A DNA stretch of 64,000 bases from Seriola aureovittata (taxonomy: Eukaryota > Chordata > Actinopteri > Carangiformes > Carangidae). This document shows positions 61,585 through 64,000 of the stretch, piece after piece. Both the position numbers and the translations under genes were made by a program. Below the pieces are notes generated by a model that saw nothing but the letters and a program-made list of their open reading frames with translations, was not told where the DNA came from and searched no databases. Location of the stretch: positions 7,996,001-8,060,000 of the forward strand of contig NC_079368.1 of the NCBI RefSeq assembly GCF_021018895.1, read 5' to 3'. The first letter of the stretch is position 1. The number at the start of each line of letters is the position of its first letter.

Positions 61585-62368
61585 TAAAAACAAAACACTT
61601 TATTACAATTAGGCTGAAAAAACCCAATGAAAACACGACTACTTTACAAGTACAAATGTTTTTGTTGATATTTACAGTTTTTTTTTCTTTGACATCAATA
61701 AAAAAAGACAATTTATGAGAAAACACAAAATACTAAAGTACATGTTTACAGTGTATTTGCTGCAATAAAAAACAAATGACTAAAGGAACGTGCATTATTC
61801 TCCATTCAGTATCTATAGACAACAAGGGAATTAGACATAAAAGGGACTATTTATGAATACACTTATTCTAATGGACAGCTCATTCCCCAATGCAGAACAA
61901 CCCATAAGCCTCAGCCTCATATCTGTTGAGTAAAATAATAATCATCGCTTTGAGGGCATGTTGTGTCTGTCATTTGTTGGATTGGTAGCCACAGTAGCTA
62001 TGGGGAAATTTTTTTAGTCGTGGTAATTTGAAGAAGCATTCCACATTTCATGAATCAAATTAACAACTGAAGTAGCATTGTTGATTCATTAATGAAAAAT
62101 TATAGATCTCACCAGAATTATGGGCAGAGGTGCAGTGACTGATCTGCCAAAACAGTTTAGCTATGATAACTGAAAATGGTCAAATGTGTTATGTTGAGTT
62201 ATGCTCAGGTAAAGATGAAAGGTTTGGTGTGGTTAAGAATGTGGCAGGATGTCTGGCTCTGCCCTCAGCTGTTGTGGGATCCATAAGAATGCTTCAGCAC
62301 AACTTTACTGTTACATCTGTACTGCAGGAAAACACTTTCCTTAATCCAGTTTGATTAGTGTGGCTCTC
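61585..62368 (-). other. ep400: ep400 3' UTR
   Basis: Non-coding sequence from the stop codon (62371-62369) down to the first canonical AATAAA on the minus strand. It is AT-rich with poly-U stretches. The exact cleavage site is inferred to lie 10-30 nt beyond the signal. Confidence 0.65.
61599..61604 (-). terminator. ep400 polyadenylation signal
   Basis: The minus strand reads AATAAA about 765 nt after the ep400 stop codon. The sequence downstream on that strand is U-rich, as expected of a cleavage/polyadenylation region. No earlier AATAAA was seen in the 3' UTR. Confidence 0.6.
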
Positions 62369-62692
62369 CTAGCTGTTGCCTCCACTGGGCTTGGCAGGAG
62401 TTTTGGCTCTGATACCCCCCTGGCGAGCTTGACCCTTGGTGGGCTGCTGGGGCTGAGCGGGCTGCTGCACTGGGGACTCGGCAGCAGAGGGTGCCGCTGG
62501 CTGCTGGGCGGGGCTGTGAGGAGGCGGCGTCTGGATCTGGGGTGAGGCGGCAGCAGTCACCACCTGCTGCTGGATGATCTTCTGCTGGACCTGGACCTGG
62601 GCTGTTGCCGTCCCAGCGGGAATCATCTGCACCTGAGCAGGAGCTGATGTGGCTGCCTGCGTCAGAGTCACAGTCTGAGGCTGGGCCTGGAT
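62369..62692 (-). CDS. ep400: ep400 last coding exon (C-terminal 107 residues)
   Basis: The acceptor CCCTTCAG|ATCCAG is followed by 324 nt in phase 0, ending in TAG. The peptide runs IQAQPQTVTLTQAATSAPAQ, then VQMIPAGTATAQVQVQQKII, then QQQVVTAAASPQIQTPPP, and ends GIRAKTPAKPSGGNS. Human EP400 ends in the same Gln-rich style, with TVALTQA, VQMIPAVTATAQVVQQK, QQQVV and a basic K-TPTKP tail. EP400 is the SNF2-family ATPase of the NuA4/TIP60 complex that deposits H2A.Z in chromatin. The ATPase and SANT parts lie off-window. This tail is low-complexity, and no folded domain is visible. Confidence 0.93.
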   Translation of the reverse strand: MQAQPQTVTLTQAATSAPAQVQMIPAGTATAQVQVQQKIIQQQVVTAAASPQIQTPPPHSPAQQPAAPSAAESPVQQPAQPQQPTKGQARQGGIRAKTPAKPSGGNS

Positions 62693-63049
62693 CTGAAGGG
62701 AAACAACACAAACAAAACATTGATATCCTGTTTCAAACGTTTCATGTGAAATATTCAACTGCATTTAAAAGCTTTATTGTGCTTTCACAAAGAGCTCTTG
62801 ATGAATTATAAATTGACAAAAAAATTTCCTAATCCTTTAGCCCACTCTCCTCAGGCAGGTACTTCCACATCTAAAGGCCCACAGTGGCGTTTAATCTTAA
62901 ACCTAGAATAGAAAGACTCTGCCTGAGGATGTGAGGCTTATGCGGAGGTGAAGTCTATGAAACGGCTTAGGGACAGAGTTAACCACATGTTCAAGTGATC
63001 AGCTATACAGAAAATACTTTCAGGAGCATTGCTCAGCCTAAAACCCTAC
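62693..63049 (-). other. ep400: ep400 intron before the last exon
   Basis: A 357-bp intron with donor CTCAG|GTAGGG and acceptor TTCCCTTCAG on the minus strand. No repeat or exon seen. Confidence 0.85.
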
Positions 63050-63121
63050 CTGAGAAGACACGATTTGTTGCATATTGCCCACGGTTGGTTGTTGCTGCAC
63101 TATTTGTGTGTGCTTAGCCAC
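63050..63121 (-). CDS. ep400: ep400 internal exon (24 codons)
   Basis: A 72-nt, phase 0/0 exon encodes VAKHTQIVQQQPTVGN then MQQIVSSQ. The acceptor is CTTATCAG|GTGGCT and the donor TCTCAG|GTAGGG. The VAK start and the Gln/Val-rich content fit the EP400 tail between its QLQPGIKTQF segment and the TLTQA segment of the last exon. Because it is short and phase-neutral it could be skipped without a frameshift. Confidence 0.87.
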
Positions 63122-63222
63122 CTGATAAGAGAAGTAAACAAGAAAATCTCATATCAATACACAAGTCCATTGATTATGTGCAAATATTTCCTTTGCAATA
63201 GTTACTGCCGCTGATGGTGTAC
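63122..63222 (-). other. ep400: ep400 intron (101 bp)
   Basis: A very compact intron. Its donor, ATCCCG|GTACAC, is weak against the vertebrate consensus. The acceptor is ATATCAACTCTTATCAG-like only at its end (CTTATCAG). Phase is preserved across it. Confidence 0.75.
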
Positions 63223-63387
63223 CGGGATTTGTTGGGTTCCCGTGGGTTTCTGAGCCTGGGGGATGGATGTAGTAAAGAACTGGGTCTTGATCCCTGGTTG
63301 GAGTTGGGTGGTGGTAGTGTAGGTCATCTTCTGCTGCTGCGGCTGGGCTGGCTGGGCTGCTTGCACTGTCACCTGCTGGGTCCCAAT
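63223..63387 (-). CDS. ep400: ep400 internal exon (55 codons)
   Basis: A 165-nt, phase 0/0 exon begins IGTQQVTVQAAQPAQPQQQK, continues MTYTTTTQLQPGIKTQFFTT and ends SIPQAQKPTGTQQIP. The block QLQPGIKTQFFTTSI is a conserved signature near the EP400 C terminus and is the best evidence for the gene in this window. The acceptor is TTCCCTTAG|ATTGGG. The donor CCG|GTACAC is weak. Reading through it would add VHHQRQ and stop, so an intron-retaining transcript would give a truncated tail. Confidence 0.93.
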
Positions 63388-63646
63388 CTAAGGGAAATAC
63401 AGGTAATACAGTAACTCAATTCACTTTATTTTCCTAATATGATTATTATTTCTCAAGAATATATATAATATAACAAAACAATATGAGAATAACAATACAC
63501 CACGACGGTAAACACACCTGATGAATGTACATGTATAAAATTATATATTGTTGCATCTGTTGTGGACAGACACTGACATCATACTCCTAATAATGATCAG
63601 TTGTTAACATATGAAAATCCAGTGTCTGTTGGTGTGGTACATTTAC
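63388..63646 (-). other. ep400: ep400 intron (259 bp)
   Basis: Donor CAGAAG|GTAAAT and acceptor TTCCCTTAG on the minus strand. AT-rich, with nothing else seen. Confidence 0.85.
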
Positions 63647-63804
63647 CTTCTGCTGTACAGTGGTCTGTCCTTGCTGTGGCTGCCCTGCTTTCTGCTGGGC
63701 TGCGGCTGCTGCCTGAACTGCTGCCTGTTGCTGCTGCTGCTTCTTCATCTGAAGAAGCTGCTGGACCTGCATCTGGGGGAAGGATGGCGTCAGCACAGGC
63801 CCGC
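63647..63804 (-). CDS. ep400: ep400 internal exon (Gln/Ala-rich, 52 codons)
   Basis: A 158-nt exon starts with two bases of a split codon after TCTCCTCCATCAG|GC. It encodes GPVLTPSFPQMQVQQLLQMK, then KQQQQQAAVQAAAAAQQKAG, then QPQQGQTTVQQK. The donor is AGAAG|GTAAAT. The polyglutamine and polyalanine runs come from CAG/GCA triplets and may vary in length between individuals. A closer acceptor-like TTCCCCCAG lies before MQVQQ, but using it would change the phase, so the outer site is preferred. The content fits the Gln-rich region after the EP400 SANT domain. Confidence 0.88.
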
Positions 63805-64000
63805 CTGATGGAGGAGAAAAAACATGACATATTGGAACATAAAGTCATAGGTTTAGGATAATGATAACAGCATATTTTGTCATAGTAACAGGATGTCACA
63901 AAAAGTACATCCAACACAGATGATAAAGACGCAAACAACAACAAATACTGTTGCTTATTTTGATTTGTGTGTTCACCGTCAAAGAGACCTATTAAGAATT
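63805..64000 (-). other. ep400: ep400 intron (partial)
   Basis: Sequence upstream of the Gln-rich exon with a good pyrimidine tract, GTTTTTTCTCCTCCATCAG. No further exon is visible before the window ends. Confidence 0.75.

Noticed and set aside
61695..61702. AATAAA on the plus strand inside the ep400 3' UTR
   Set aside because: Wrong strand for ep400 and no plus-strand gene ends here. It reflects AT-rich composition.

Overview
This 64 kb window is vertebrate nuclear DNA, almost certainly from a ray-finned fish and most likely a percomorph teleost. Coding sequence occurs in short exons with GT/AG splice sites, separated by AT-rich introns up to about 19.5 kb. CA/TG microsatellites are dense, and several dispersed repeats are types familiar from percomorph genomes: tRNA-derived SINEs, hAT-type MITEs and a Tc1-like transposase relic. 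No bacterial, viral or organellar genes were seen.

Two genes are recognised, both on the minus strand. (1) The 5' part of ncor2 (SMRT corepressor) fills about 1-41.8 kb. An inferred non-coding first exon lies near 41.5-41.76 kb. Exon 2 (21792-21990) carries the start codon, and exons 3 to 7 follow at 20905-21017, 15499-15676, 9118-9300, 5163-5276 and 296-352. The six coding pieces join without phase conflict into 251 codons that align with the N terminus of vertebrate NCOR2, including the coiled coil used for GPS2/TBL1 assembly. The gene leaves the window at position 1, so the DAD, SANT and receptor-interaction regions are absent. (2) The 3' end of ep400 (SNF2-family ATPase of the NuA4/TIP60 complex) lies at 61.6-64 kb. 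Four exons encode the last 238 residues, a Gln/Ala/Pro-rich tail, followed by a 3' UTR of about 0.8 kb with an AATAAA signal.

Between the genes (about 41.8-61.6 kb) no confident gene was found. The interval holds repeats, a decaying minus-strand reading frame at about 42.86-43.55 kb whose family I cannot name, an exon-like segment at 51917-52125, a 186-codon open frame between a TATA box and an AATAAA, and a perfect RFX-type X-box palindrome at 59526-59541 in non-repetitive GC-richer sequence. Both genes encode chromatin regulators and are transcribed in the same direction, ep400 ending upstream of the ncor2 promoter. No novel multi-gene system was found. The more useful leads are the chain of upstream ORFs in the predicted ncor2 leader, microsatellites lying on ncor2 splice sites, the X-box, and the unidentified decaying frame.
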